Positions 11,050-22,290 of a stretch of 64,000 bases of DNA are shown here, one piece after another. The notes beneath the pieces are model-generated. The model did not search any database and was not told the DNA's origin. It saw only the letters and a list, made by a program, of their open reading frames with translations. Within the stretch, counting starts at the first letter, position 1. The number at the start of each line of letters is the position of its first letter. The stretch spans positions 62,001-126,000 of the forward strand of contig QRFJ01002116.1 of NCBI GenBank assembly GCA_006176705.1, given 5' to 3'. This stretch comes from Cocos nucifera. Its lineage: Eukaryota; Streptophyta; Magnoliopsida; Arecales; Arecaceae. Position numbers and translations under genes: made by a program.

Positions 11050-12025
11050 ATGGCCACTTTTCTATCGCTCCAATCATTGTTGGATAATGATAAGTTGGTG
11101 GGACCCAACTTCAACAATTGGTATCGAAAGTTAAAAATTATCCTGAAGTATGAATGGATCCTATATGTATTAACGGATCCTACACCTGAGGAGCTAGCTG
11201 TCAATGCACGTGGAATAGTCAGAGACACTTACCAAAAGTAGCTCAGTGATCGGACCATGGTGCACTGCATTATGCTGGCTGCTATGAGCGATGAGTTCAG
11301 TCGCAGATTTGAGATGGCTCAGCCAAAGAACATGCTTCAAGTGTTGAAGGATTTCTTTATTACACCCGATGATGTGGAGAGGCACAAGACTAGTTGTGCC
11401 ATCTTCAACACCAGGAAGCGGGATGGTGCCTCTGTCATTGATCATGTATTATACATGATCGAGCTGATAAAGCATTTGAGTAAGCTCAACTTTCTCTTAT
11501 ATAAATAGCTTGAGAAGGATGCAATATTGAACTCATTGCGCAAGTCTTTTCTCCGATTCCTTACTCATTTTAGAATGACAAGGCCTGAAGTAGACTACCA
11601 TGGGTTACTGGGGTTGCTTCAGAACTTTGAGAAGAATCACCAACTCCACAAGGAGTCGGTGAACATAATGGAAGGTTTGTCTTCTAGTTCTCGATCCTTT
11701 AAGAAAAGAAAGAAGAAAAAGAAAAAGAAAGCTAATAAGGTGCAAGTTCAGGCTAGGACATCTGTGCAGGGCCAAACTAGGAAGATTAAGCTCGATAAGA
11801 GTCTAACTGATTACTTCTTTTATAAGAAGTGGGGGTATTGGAAGAGAAACTATCCTCAGTACATTACCTCTCTGGATCCAAATAGGCAGAGAAAGAAGCA
11901 AGCGATTGCTGGGCAAGATATTTATATGATAACTTCTTGCAATTTCTCTATTTGTGATATTACTGACTGGATATTGGATATTGATAGCCCTTACCATATT
12001 TGCAATTCATTGCAGGGGTTGTAGG
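11050..12025 (+). pseudogene. gag: Copia gag of element G, degenerate
   Basis: It starts at the ATG at 11050 (MATF). Blocks typical of plant copia gag follow: GPNFNNWYRKLK, YEWILYVL, DVERHKTS and VDYHGLLGLLQ. There are stops where Trp and Gln codons are expected (11239-11241, 11506-11508). A lysine-rich run (about 11700-11740) precedes a damaged zinc knuckle in which the cysteines are mostly replaced by Phe/Tyr. The segment then enters the protease motif: D-I-D-S-P near 11970, where family members usually have D-T-G/S. The same gag appears on the minus strand at 42695-43305. Confidence 0.82.
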
Positions 12026-13580
12026 TCAGTAGAAGATTCGAGCAAGGTGAAAGGTTTCTGAACATTGGAGATGGAAGATCAGTTCTAGTTCTAGCTTTAG
12101 AAATTTTGAAACTTGTATTTGAGTCCCATATCATTGTTCTTAATGATTGTCATTTTTGTTCTAGTTTCTTTTTGAATGTTATTTCTGTAGGCCTTCTAAC
12201 TAAAAATAATTATGAAATATTAATAAAAAAATAAATTTATAATATTATTATGAATGGTGTTACTATTTTCTATGGATATTTGAACAATGGTGTGTATATG
12301 CTATCACAACTTGTTAACGTAGTTTATTCAACTGTCAAGCATCCTAGATTAGAGAGTATGTCAAATATCTATTTATGGCATTGTAGGCTAGATCATATGA
12401 ACAAGAATAGGATAAAAAGATTGACTCAAGAGAGAATCTTTGAAGTTAGTGATAGTAAATTACTTCTAACTTGTGAGTCCTATCTTCTTGGTAAAATGAT
12501 CAAGTCATCTTTTATTGAAAAAGATGAAAGAGCCACTGAGCTCTTAGGTCTAGTTTATATTGATGTATGTAGACCAATGAGCACAAGTACCAAAGGTGGA
12601 TATTTCTACTTCATTACTTTTATAGATTATCTATCTAGATATGGATATGTCTATCTGATGAAACACAAGTCGAATTCATTTAAAATGTTCAAACGATTCC
12701 AAAGTGAAGTAGAAAAACAAACTGAAAAGAGTATCAAAACTCTTCAATTTGATTGAGGAGGGGAATATCTTTTCGATGAGTTTCTCACATATCTAGGAGA
12801 GAATGAGATTCTCTTCTAATGAACTTCTTCAGAAACACCATAGTATAATGGTGTGTCTGAAAGAAGGAATCGGATAGACATGGTCCGATCCATGATAGGT
12901 TTAGCTAGCTTATCGATATTCTTCTAGGGATATGCACTCAAATTAGCTTGTTATTTGTTAAATAGAATTTCAAGTAAGTCTATAGTTAAGACTCCATATG
13001 AGATATAGATAGGACGTAAGCCAGTACTTTCACACCTTAGGATTTGGGGGTGCCCGGCTTGTGTCAAATGGTTAGTTATAGATAAACTTGGACCTAGGTC
13101 TGATAAGTGCATGTTTATAGGATATCCAAAAGAGACCAAAGGATACTATTTCTATCATGCTGATGAACAGAAGATATTCGTCAGTCTTAAGGCAACCTTT
13201 TCAGAAAAGAAGCTCCTTAGTGAAGGAGCTATTGCCTCTAAGGTTGAACTTGATGAAGTTCAGTAGGGAAAAAAATTGACACCTGTAGCTAAACCTGAGT
13301 CAAATTTGATTAGATCAAATCCAGAGGTTAGTGTACCTACACCATTAAGACGATCCGGTAGATTACCACATCATCCAGATAGATGCTATGATTTCTTGGT
13401 CCAGGATGGTGATTCCATCGAACTCGATGAGAATGATGAGGATCCGATCACTTATATGGATGCTATGCAGAGATCCGATTCTGAGAAATGGATTGAGGCC
13501 ATGAAATCTGAAATAGAGTCCATGAAGGTCAATGATGTATGGACATTAGTTGATCCACCCGAAGGGGTTAAACCGTATAA
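12026..13580 (+). pseudogene. pol: Copia protease/integrase and RT start of element G, degenerate
   Basis: The remaining protease linker runs to about 12250. The GAG-pre-integrase part (WHCRLDHMNKNRIKRL, then C-E-S-Y where C-x2-C is expected) lies at about 12370-12500. The integrase core follows: the first Asp near 12540-12630, the D(stop)GGEY block near 12750-12766, and the NGVSERRNR block with the Glu near 12850-12875. A PLRRSGR linker and the RT N-terminus (WIEAMKSEIESM, VWTLVDPPEGVKP, 13276-13580) end abruptly at about 13580, where minus-strand leader sequence begins. Many stops occupy expected Trp, Gln or Arg codons. Confidence 0.8.
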
Positions 13581-13593
13581 GAGAGATTATATC

Positions 13594-14342
13594 CAGTCGA
13601 GAACACATCATCTCGAAAAGGGCTCGCACATCTACAATGGGGAAGACCTCAGACTTAATCTTTTCTTAGGGAGAATTGATTCAGGTCTCATTAAACTAGA
13701 CTTGTCATAGTCATAACAATTATGACTAACCTAGTGGCATGGGTTAGCTCGGATTATTGACCACTTCAGATCAGAACTGTGTCAACGGATATGGCTAGGT
13801 AAGTGAGACTGATGGAAGGAATATGCCATTAACTCATACAAGAATGCATTAAGGTCGAGTAGCTTCCAATTAAAAATCAGTCGGTTGTATGTGCCAAACT
13901 TACCTTAGACACCAAATTGTTGAGTCAGAATTAATTGGGTTAGCCTACAATCCAGACTCTAACCTCTGAGCCTAATTAGGTCTTGCTTGATTATGACTCA
14001 ATCTTGACCCAGACTTAATCCTAATAGGCTAGTCAATTTAAGCATTGTTGATCCCATCTAACCAACTCTTGATTTGGTTTGATCAACCGCTTAGACCTAA
14101 TTGAGTTACACAAGCCTGAACCCAGTATTATGAATATGTCTTAGATCTAAAATTTTTAATTTTAGATCTAATTAATATTTCAATCTTAATTTTTAATTAA
14201 GTAGGATTCATAAACAAATATGCATAATAAATCTAGGATTTCAGGATCTAGGGTTTTGCGAAAGTAAGTTTTGGATTTCTGATTAAGGAACGAACATGCA
14301 TGCACCGCCTACACATCATAAGAATGCCTATCAGATGGAGGA
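13594..14342 (-). other. Distal part of a family-B leader, minus strand
   Basis: Its reverse complement matches, by eye, the plus-strand family-B leader between about 59920 and 60690. It ends at the assembly gap. It interrupts the element G RT between two adjacent codons that reappear at 14368. Confidence 0.6.
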
Positions 14343-14367
14343 NNNNNNNNNNNNNNNNNNNNNNNNN
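14343..14367. other. Assembly gap (25 N)
   Basis: This is a run of 25 unknown bases. Reading frames crossing it are meaningless, and the order of pieces on its two sides may be wrong. Confidence 0.98.
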
Positions 14368-14786
14368 CATTGGGTGTAATGGGTCTTCAAAACAAAAAGG
14401 GGCGCAGACGAAAATATGGAGACCTATAAAGCCCATCTGGTTACCAAGGGGTATCGTCAACATTATGGTATTGACTATGACGAGACATTCTCTCCTATGG
14501 AAATGCTTAAATTCATTTGGATAATGCTTGTGATAGCTATCCATCTAGACTATTAGATCTAGTAGATGATGTGAAGATAGCTTTTCTAAATGGAGAGCTA
14601 ATCGAAGAAGTGTATATCCATCTGGACTATTAGATCTAGTAGATGGATGTGAAGATAGCTTTTCTAAATGGAGAGCTAATCGAAGAAGTGTATATGATAC
14701 AACCTGAGGGGTTCACATCCATAGATGAGTCCAAGGTGTTTAAGCTTCAGAGATCCATTTATGGATTGAAGCAGGCATCTTGGAGG
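14368..14786 (+). pseudogene. pol: Copia RT fragment of element G
   Basis: It picks up the element G RT where 13580 stopped: a Cys and a Phe in the expected block, then KGYRQHYGIDYDETFSP, MDVKIAFLNGEL, EEVYMIQPEGF and SIYGLKQAS. It ends mid-domain before the catalytic YVDD. It contains a ~77-base tandem duplication (14541-14695). Family-B leader sequence resumes directly after it. Confidence 0.75.
14541..14695 (+). repeat. Tandem duplication, 77-78 bases, within the RT fragment
   Basis: Two nearly identical copies start at 14541 and 14618 (CCATCTAGAC / CCATCTGGAC). They cover the codons for the MDVK...EEVY block. They differ by one extra G and a few substitutions. The nearby gap makes an assembly artefact possible. 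Confidence 0.85.
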
Positions 14787-15421
14787 AGGGCCTTTAAACC
14801 CTTCTTCATTCTTATGATCGGATGGCCAAGAGGAACGCCTTAATCAGGAACATGCAATACTACAAAATAGTTTTAGATCTATATCATATATCTCATATAC
14901 AAATTAGATCTAATCATGGCATATTTTGCATACATCTCATGTATCGAATCATGCATGTTTTTAGATCTAAATTATCTCATAATAATCTAAAAAATTAGAT
15001 TTAAATTGATCTAATCAAAATAAATTCTAATCTAGATAATTATGTAGAACTATTCTACAACTAGTCTAGACATGCATCAATCATATCTCATATGATATTT
15101 AAAATTAAATAATTTTTATTTACTATTTTTTAGATATTATTATAACTATTATAATATCAAAAAATAGTAAATAAATAGATCTAAAATATGATTTAATCAA
15201 ATTAAATTAAAAATATATGCAAGACTATTCTATAGAACTATTCTATTTTAGAACTAGTCATGCATATTTTCTAATCTTAGATCCAAATTATTTAATTTTA
15301 ATTTTTTCTAATTTCAGATCTGATCACATCTCATGTGACATCTAAAATCATTTATTTTTTAATTAAAATAAATTTAAAAATAGATCTAAATACTTTTAGA
15401 ACCTTGGCTCTGATATCAAGT
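14787..15421 (-). other. Proximal family-B leader and PBS, minus strand
   Basis: Its reverse complement matches the plus-strand family-B leader just after its PBS (about 59276-59930). The PBS (TGATATCAGAGCC read on the minus strand) is at 15406-15418, next to the LTR end at 15422. Confidence 0.7.
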
Positions 15422-15990
15422 TGAAGGAAATCCTGATTTCCCAGACCAGGTTCGTTCAGATCTGATCAGATCAAGAGATATATTTTAAAATTTTTTTTCT
15501 TTAATCTAGATTAGATCTAGGATATTTTAGATCTAATTCTTATTATTTTAATAATTAAAATAAAATTAGATAAATTAAATCAAATTTAATTTACCTTGAA
15601 GTGGGTAATCCTATTACCCGTTGATGATCCTGTAAGCAGCGGAAGGTTCTGGATCTAGCCATGCAAGTGCCTGGCCTCTACCGATATCCACTCAGGCTGG
15701 ATCTAGAGATCCTCTTCTTCTCTATCACATCTCCAAAAATTAGATCTGGATCTGATCTGGAGGATCTTCAAAACTTCTTTTGAAGATCAGCAGTTGTCCT
15801 TTGCAGCAGCGCAGCCTTCTAGCTTTCAGTCGCCTTTCTCTCATCTGGATTGCACCAACCAAGATCCAAAACTACTTTTGGATGTGGAGAGGAGAGGGAG
15901 AAGGTGGTTTGGCATGGAGGAAGAGGGGAGAGGCAGCCTTGGGGCATGGGAATTTCAATTTTCCAATTATGATTTGAGTTGGGCGCAGGG

Positions 15991-16004
15991 TCTTATTTAT
16001 AGAC
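15991..16004 (-). promoter_or_regulatory. TATA box of family-B LTR copy 1
   Basis: On the minus strand it reads TCTATAAATAAGA. It is conserved in copy 3 (about 49503-49514) and copy 5 (about 63459-63470). Confidence 0.7.
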
Positions 16005-16314
16005 TGTCTGTGATCCAACTCCTCTTCTTCCCAACCAATCACAACTCTTTGTGAAATCAGATCTAAATCTGATTGGTGGGAAATAGAGTCCCCTGGATTC
16101 CTCCTTAGAGGGTGCCTAAGACCAGTCAAAGTTGGTTCTTAGGAGAACTCTAATCGGAATCCAAAAAGGAGATGGAGTCCCTATCCAATAGGGACTCCTG
16201 GGCGCCTCCAACTTGGGCACACGCCAAGGGTGGCGTGCGCCCTCCTCCTTGCCAGGTTCTGGCAGGGGGACAAGCCCCCACCAGCTCTCCAATAGGTGCA
16301 TGACACGTGGATAG

Positions 16315-16378
16315 AAGTCAAAGTGTCAATGGTCAACGTTTGACCAGTCAAAGGTCAACTTTTGACCAAAGTCAAAGG
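16315..16378. promoter_or_regulatory. W-box (TTGAC) cluster in family-B LTR copy 1
   Basis: About eight TTGAC/GTCAA cores, several as TTGACC or TTGACT, lie within ~64 bases about 320 bases upstream of the TATA box. WRKY transcription factors bind TTGAC[C/T] (established). Activity here is inferred. Confidence 0.6.
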
Positions 16379-17700
16379 ACGAGAAATGGCAGGTGACCAA
16401 AAATGGTAGGTAATGTCTTACAAAATAAGACAACCTTTTCTGACTTGGACAAGCTCCAGTCAGACAAAGTGAAGGCCTCTGATCGAGCACAAACTCCTTT
16501 GGCTCAGTCAGGACAACTATTTATGATAGTAAAAGAAGAACGTTAGGTTCAATCGAGTGCTAGCACGATTTTCTTGAACCTAATTGAATCTCATTCAGAT
16601 CAATTGAACTGGATCAGTTCAATTGATGATCACCAGATTCAAACCCTTGTTTGTGTGATCCAGTTAGGTTCAGTTCTGTATGGTAATGGGATATGTCATG
16701 ATCTCTATCATCGACATCATCGAAACTCCTTTCGATGGATCAGAACTCTTCTGATTCGAACAGCTAGAATGATCGATCATCTAAATCATTCTAATTGCTC
16801 CCAAAATCCACCAGTGACACCTAGCAGTATATGGTGGCAACCCATCAGAGCTGAATGCGAACCTCTTGGTGCAGCTACCTGTGTGATTAAGTTCTTCTAT
16901 CTTGAGCCCCGATCAGATTAGGGTTAAGGTGAACTCGTCAAACCCTAGTTCTCTGTCATATGATGTAATCATTCGATTCAAGTCCTGATGTGAAAATCTA
17001 AATAGAAACTCTTTCTATTATTTCACTCTGCCATGGCCATGGGCTTCTGGACTTGATTCTCATGATCATCATAGGGCTGCTCCTCTACCACCGAGGTAGA
17101 TAGATTCCATCTTGATGCAATCCAGTTCCTACAATGAACATGCTATAGCCAACATACACCTCAGGGTTCCATATGGCTAGGAGACCGAGTAATGGTGTAG
17201 TCAAACTATAACACCCTCAAGGTGAACTACCGATGCATCTCAGGTCAAAGAACCAGACACACTACTGCAGCATCGAGTCAGTCATTGACGAGAAGGTAGA
17301 CTCCCTAATGACTACTCGAGGTGGTCACGCTCAGTGCCCTCATTCTCTAACGAGTACCTGTACTCTCGCTCCGGTGTCTCCACACCATAGACTCAAGACT
17401 CATCTACTAAAGAGAAGCGATTGTACACCAACCTTTCGGATCAATCACCATCCTCGTGATGATCCTATGGTCGGAAGCATTTTATGAGTTAATAATGATT
17501 ATTCATGTCTTAAATTTTCAACTCTTGAAAATATGAATTATCATTACCATTAACTCAAAGGATGTATCACAGACACTAAATATACATATGTGATAGAAAA
17601 TAACCTATTTTATTAATATTAGTCAAAATTATAATTTTGTCCCTACAAGTGTATTACAAGTGTCAGCCAATTCTGGCTTCTAGGACACATATATCTAACA

Positions 17701-17830
17701 ACCAAATTAGTTAGATCCAGTCCAAACACTACCTCCCCCATCATGTACATCGGGTAGAATTTTCTATTCTCCTGAGAGGTACTTAAGTACCATTTCAGAG
17801 GATGTAGAGGAAATATTCCTCATGAGAAAT
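17701..17830 (+). pseudogene. pol: Element H pol, piece 1 (linker and RT start)
   Basis: This encodes the SGRI linker and a SPERYL stretch leading into the RT N-terminus. The sequence stops at the TSD GAAAT and its next codons are found at 20707 and then 26592. The integrase part that should precede it is missing: the left neighbour is the outer end of family-B LTR copy 1. Confidence 0.7.
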
Positions 17831-20701
17831 TATTGAGAAATATATCCTAAAGCCAATCATCTAAGTGATAGATGATTAGAATTAGTATATTAATTATCTA
17901 ATAATAATAGTTATTTGACTAGTTCATTATAAAAGTTCTATCTTTCTTAAATAAACTCTTAAATTATGATGAAGTCCTTAAAACCATAATCAATTGATAA
18001 AAAAAGATTTATCAGATGGTTCTTAAATTGTTCATGATCAAATGATAAGTTATTAATAAGAACGATAACTTATGAAGTGTAGGTCGCTGTATGCCATATG
18101 CATTGGTTGTCCTCGTAACCAAGTGGTATGAAGATAGTAGTATGGCATTCAGATAGGATGTAGGAGTACATCTGCACTGAACATGACCAATATAGCACTC
18201 TACTATCAAGAGTAGCTAGCTAAGGTCAATGGATATAAGCATCCCTCCGATCTTAGATCACTACGGTGACTTGAAAGCAACTCACTATACTTTGGTATCG
18301 GACTGCCTATATTTCTAATACAAGTTCAAAAGGTTTTTAGGTACAGTCAAGTACTTGTGAAGTCAGTGTGTAAGTCAAGATAGGATTGACCACTTTTGAT
18401 TAACTTCAGGAAGAGAATGTCTCTCTATGTTTTAATTTAGCAAAACCTAATCCTGGGTAATCCTTGTGAGGAGTCATGGGATTTGCAAAATTTTGAAATA
18501 TGATAGAGATGACTTGTATGAGTGTTGATAGCTTACTCAAAGTCCTCTTGAGCATTATTGGTCAAAAGATGAATTATATAGTTACCATGGGCTAGGGTTC
18601 TAAGAATGTTGCTTTGCATATATTCGACCTATCTAGACGTCGGATATCATTGTTAAATGATTATTTTGATTGATACAAGAATTGGTTTCTATACTTCTAA
18701 CTTAAATTCAAACCTGTGGGATCATATAGATAAGAGATTATAACCTGATCAGATGGTTGATCAATGATTAAAAATCATTCTAAGTTCAAACAATCAATAC
18801 GATTGATGTTTGACCTAATGCAAGTATTGTAGGAGGATCGATTAATAATTGGATTGCTAACTGGCTCAATTTGATTAAGCAATCAGATTGAGATTAAGTC
18901 TAATTAAATTAAATTCAATTAGAATTAATTTAGATTTAACTGGATTAAGTTTAATTGGTTTATTGGATAAGCCAATTGTAAGGGAGAACAAGTTTTTGTT
19001 AGACTAGGACTTAAGTGCACCTAATTTTTAATTTGATTAGAAATTAAAATAGATTTAAATTTGATTAAATCTAATTTAATTAGGCTTCTAATTGGATTAG
19101 GATTTCCTATTAATTTGGTTGACTCAAGACTAGTTCAATTGGGTTAAAAAGTTATTTTGACCTAGTCAAATAGGAAGAGTCCTAGTTGGATTGGGACTCT
19201 CTCACTTTCCATGTGCCAATGATCTCCATGCCCCATATTAATTTTTAATGTTTTTATTATGTTTTCCCATGCCTAAGAGAGGCTTTTCATGCCCCACTTT
19301 CTGGTTATTTTGAATCAAATTTGGAAAGTTGTTTTGCATGGGATTCTATTTGATAAAGTCCCTTTTGACCAAAACACTTTCTTTTTATTTTATTTTTTTT
19401 TCCAATGCCTACCAGATTTATGTGCACCATTTGATTCCTCCTTTTGGGTCTTATTTGCCTGGATTCCACATACAAAATTTTTGGGGAGGCATCCAAGAGT
19501 TGGACGCCCCCGAAACTCTTCACTATTTTCCTTTTTGACTTGGTCTTTTGACCTAGTTCAAGGTATATATGGTGGGCACCTTATTTTATGTAACGTGCAT
19601 GAGAAACCACCTGATTCTCCATGAAAAAATAGAAAAGTAAGAGGGAGATGGCATGAGGATTTTGTGTGCTTCATCTTTCTAAGGGTGAAGGGCTTCTTCA
19701 TGACATCAAAGGTTGATGTCCTATTAAGACAAAGGTAAGAGATTGTCTTCTCTTTGGATTTTATTTCAAGTTTTCTTTCTCCCTTGTTTTATGTGATTTT
19801 TCTATGAGAGAAATATGAGAGAGAAAGAGAGTGGGTGTGGAGGATGAGTGCTCTAAGATGTTGGGGCATGGTGGTCCTTTTTGGACATGATCTGATCATA
19901 TCCTGATGAGAGAAGAAGAAGAGAAGAAAGGTCTTCTTTTAGGATTTCTTTGAGAACTTTTCTTCTCTATTTATTTATGAAATTTTTTTATTAAAAAAAT
20001 TTGAGAATGTTAGATCTAGAATCATGAAAAACTCTAGAGGAGAAGGTCTTCTCTTGTCCTAACATAGAGATATTTTCAGGATATCAATCGTTAATGTCTT
20101 GAAAGAGAAGATATGTCTTCTCTTAGGATGTTTTTCCTTGTATTTTATTTTTTGATCTTTGGAAGATCCAAGGGTTAGATTTTTTTCTTATTCCTTCTCT
20201 TATTCTTCATCTCTTAGAATATCTAAGAGATCATAAGAATAATTTTTAGATTAACCATCAAAAGGGATCCGCAAGAAGCTAGCACTTCAAGTGGATTTTC
20301 ATTCGATGGACCTCTGATCAGTGTTTGTAGCTTCATATGGATTACCTATAGAGGTCGGACATATGTGCAGCTCCAAGCAATAAAGAACTATAATGGAATC
20401 AATCATGAAGTTCTCAACCTATGTGAACATAAGAGATCTAATCTCTTCTTGACCTACATGCGATCTAGAGTTTGATTTAGAACTGTTCTAGATTTAGGTA
20501 ATGATTTGATCAATACCAACCTTACTTAATTTATTTTTAGATTTATGTATATATTATGACATGTTATAGGTCTTAGATGTATAGTTTAATAATTAAATTA
20601 CATGTTTTTGTAGATTAAACAATTTAATCTACATCTTTCATTGCAATTTATTTTGAAAAAAATTTGAAATTTAAGCATGAAATCCTGCATGTTTTCTATT
20701 A
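17831..20701 (+). repeat. Family-A solo LTR, copy A1
   Basis: It is 2871 bp, flanked by perfect 5-base duplications GAAAT (17826-17830 and 20702-20706), with no PBS after it. It is therefore a solo LTR left by LTR-LTR recombination. The ends are TATTG and CTATTA (decayed TG...CA). It matches LTR A2' (30549-40180, minus) and the solo LTR at 52362-55240. A TATATATGG motif lies near 19563, followed by three dyads. Confidence 0.9.
19701..20099 (+). repeat. Three dyads at ~190-base spacing in LTR A1
   Basis: Dyads at 19701-19721, 19883-19903 and 20079-20099 have GACATC or GACATGATC type arms. Each is followed by a purine-rich, TCTTCTCT-containing segment, so the unit is an internal imperfect tandem repeat of about 180-195 bases. 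Confidence 0.6.
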
Positions 20702-20706
20702 GAAAT

Positions 20707-20739
20707 ATGGTTCATGGTGATGATCCCAAGACCTATGAC
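20707..20739 (+). pseudogene. pol: Element H pol, piece 2
   Basis: These 33 bases continue the RT N-terminal frame from 17830 (an HGDDPKTYD block) and end at element E, with the TSD ATGAC at 20735-20739. Confidence 0.65.
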
Positions 20740-21807
20740 TATTAGAATCTTGTACCTCTAGATTCGATCCATAATAAGCCAAGAATGACATTCAGAAGCC
20801 ATAAGAAAAGCATCAGCCAATGTAGTCGGGCTTGCTCGGATACGCAGCCAAACTGGCTCGGGGTGAGATTGAGTTGGCTCGAGGTGGATCTGAGCTGACT
20901 CTCTCAAGCGGATAGAAAGCTGTGCTCGGGTGAGACACAGTCAAGCTAGCCCGATTGTGGATCGAGCTAGCTCGACAGAGGCAAACAACATGGATGAACA
21001 GTGCGCATAGGCATGCATGTGAAAATCTTTTCACGAGGTCTACAGCCCCTAGCTCATGGACTAGGTTAAGTCATGGGGTCTATAGAGCTGTTGTGCTATG
21101 TAGCAGCTAGGAGAGCATGCGGGAGCTAATTAGATGGCTATTGGATCGATTAGGGTTTATAAGAAAACCAGACAACCTAAGAAGAAATGACTCTCGAGAA
21201 AATCTCTTAGATAGTGCATAGGCAAGGCAAGGAGCACTGGAGTGTTGCAGCAGTGCCTCCCTAGAGACATGAAGGGCTAAGAGAGGCTCGATGATGCAGT
21301 AGTCGAGGAGAGTATCTCAGCATAGTATGCTAAGAGCTTCTTAGGGAGATCAAGCACCAGGTCTCAGGGAGAGCCAGGGGTCTTAGAGAGCGCCAGGAGC
21401 ATCAAGAAAGCCAGGAGTATTCTAGAATGGTGGGGTTGCCTAGGGACAGAGGCTTTGACTTGATGTAGAGGCTGAGAGGATCATAGAGTGTCCAAGGATG
21501 TCGAGGGCCCTAGACTGGTAGATCTATGAGGGGGGTCTTCTTGAGATTACTTTAAGAGCATTATATAGGTGAGTGCTTTTGGATCCTGAGAGAGGATTGG
21601 TGAGTTGAGATTGTATCTCCTCTATTATTCTTTCTTGGTAGTGGAGCGTTGCATGTCCCGTGGATGTAGGCACTTGGGCCAAACCACGTATATAGTTGTG
21701 TTCATTTATCTTCTTCTATCTTTTCATAGCAACAGGTGGTGCCATATTTTTTATAGGTGATCTTGGGTGGGTGATCCATGTTCTGCAGTTGTGGATCTAT
21801 CCTAATA
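20740..21807 (+). repeat. 5' LTR of element E
   Basis: It starts TATTAGAATC (decayed TGTTGGAATC) and ends CTAATA next to the PBS. GCTCG and AGCTGGCTCG motifs repeat at about 20827-20970. The best TATA-like site is TTTATAAG near 21158. Confidence 0.85.
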
Positions 21808-22109
21808 GTGGTATCAGAGCCAGGAGGTGTCAGGTTGTACCAGGGGTTGTGTAGGTGGTGTGGTGCTCCTAAGCCTTGGGAGGCCATGGGCGGAGCCAGG
21901 GTAAGGGCTCCGGGGAGGCTAGGACAAGTGTGGTCTTAGGGCTAGGACAGTAGTTGTCCTAGGGTGGAGGTGGCACGTAGCTCTTCACAGGCTTGAAGTT
22001 CAGGTATTGAGGGCCTCAAGGGGTTTGGTTGGTGCTTTGGAGATCTTAGACATAAGATGGAGCAAGAAACCAAAACCAAAGCTTGAAGGCTGCAGAAAAA
22101 GGATTTTCT

Positions 22110-22290
22110 GCAGGTTAGCCGACTCAGTCCAAAATTAGGTTGGCTAAGTCTTAGAGCATAGGTAAAATAGAGAGCTGCACATTCGGGACTACTGGCATGG
22201 CACAGGACTGGACTGGCTCAGTTTTAGACTGAACCGACCCAGTGGAACTTAGCTGGCTCAGTGCTGAGACTGAGCCGACTCAGTGCACGG
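22110..22290. promoter_or_regulatory. Inverted GCCGACTCAGT repeats in LTR of element I
   Basis: Copies of GCCGACTCAGT, GGCTCAGT and their complements alternate through about 180 bases. They form several dyads upstream of the TATA-like TATGTATAAA near 22503. Equivalent clusters are at about 24640-24820 and, on the minus strand, 36990-37170 and 39565-39745. Confidence 0.5.

Larger units (their letters stand above)
15422..17700 (-). repeat. Family-B LTR copy 1 (5' LTR, minus orientation)
   Basis: In element orientation it starts TGTTAGATATATGTG at 17700 and ends CCTTCA at 15422 (2279 bp), followed by a PBS. It is very like copies 3 (48939-51208) and 5 (from 61753), and less like copies 2 and 4. 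It carries a TATA box, a W-box cluster and a G-box (CACGTG at 16303-16308). The right flank is element H pol; no matching TSD was found on the left because the leader is truncated. Confidence 0.88.

Noticed and set aside
14248..14544. Frames crossing the N run on both strands
   Set aside because: They exist only because N codons are not read as stops.
16574..16921. 115-codon frame in LTR B copy 1, with an 88-codon relative at 62531-62797
   Set aside because: Antisense LTR sequence again; codons follow LTR similarity and no domain is recognisable.
17233..17487. A near-identical 84-codon frame in three family-B LTRs (also 50743-51045 and 61965-62219 on the other strand)
   Set aside because: It is antisense to the LTR, found only in the young copies, and lost in older ones. 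It looks like a chance frame in a repeat, with no known domain.
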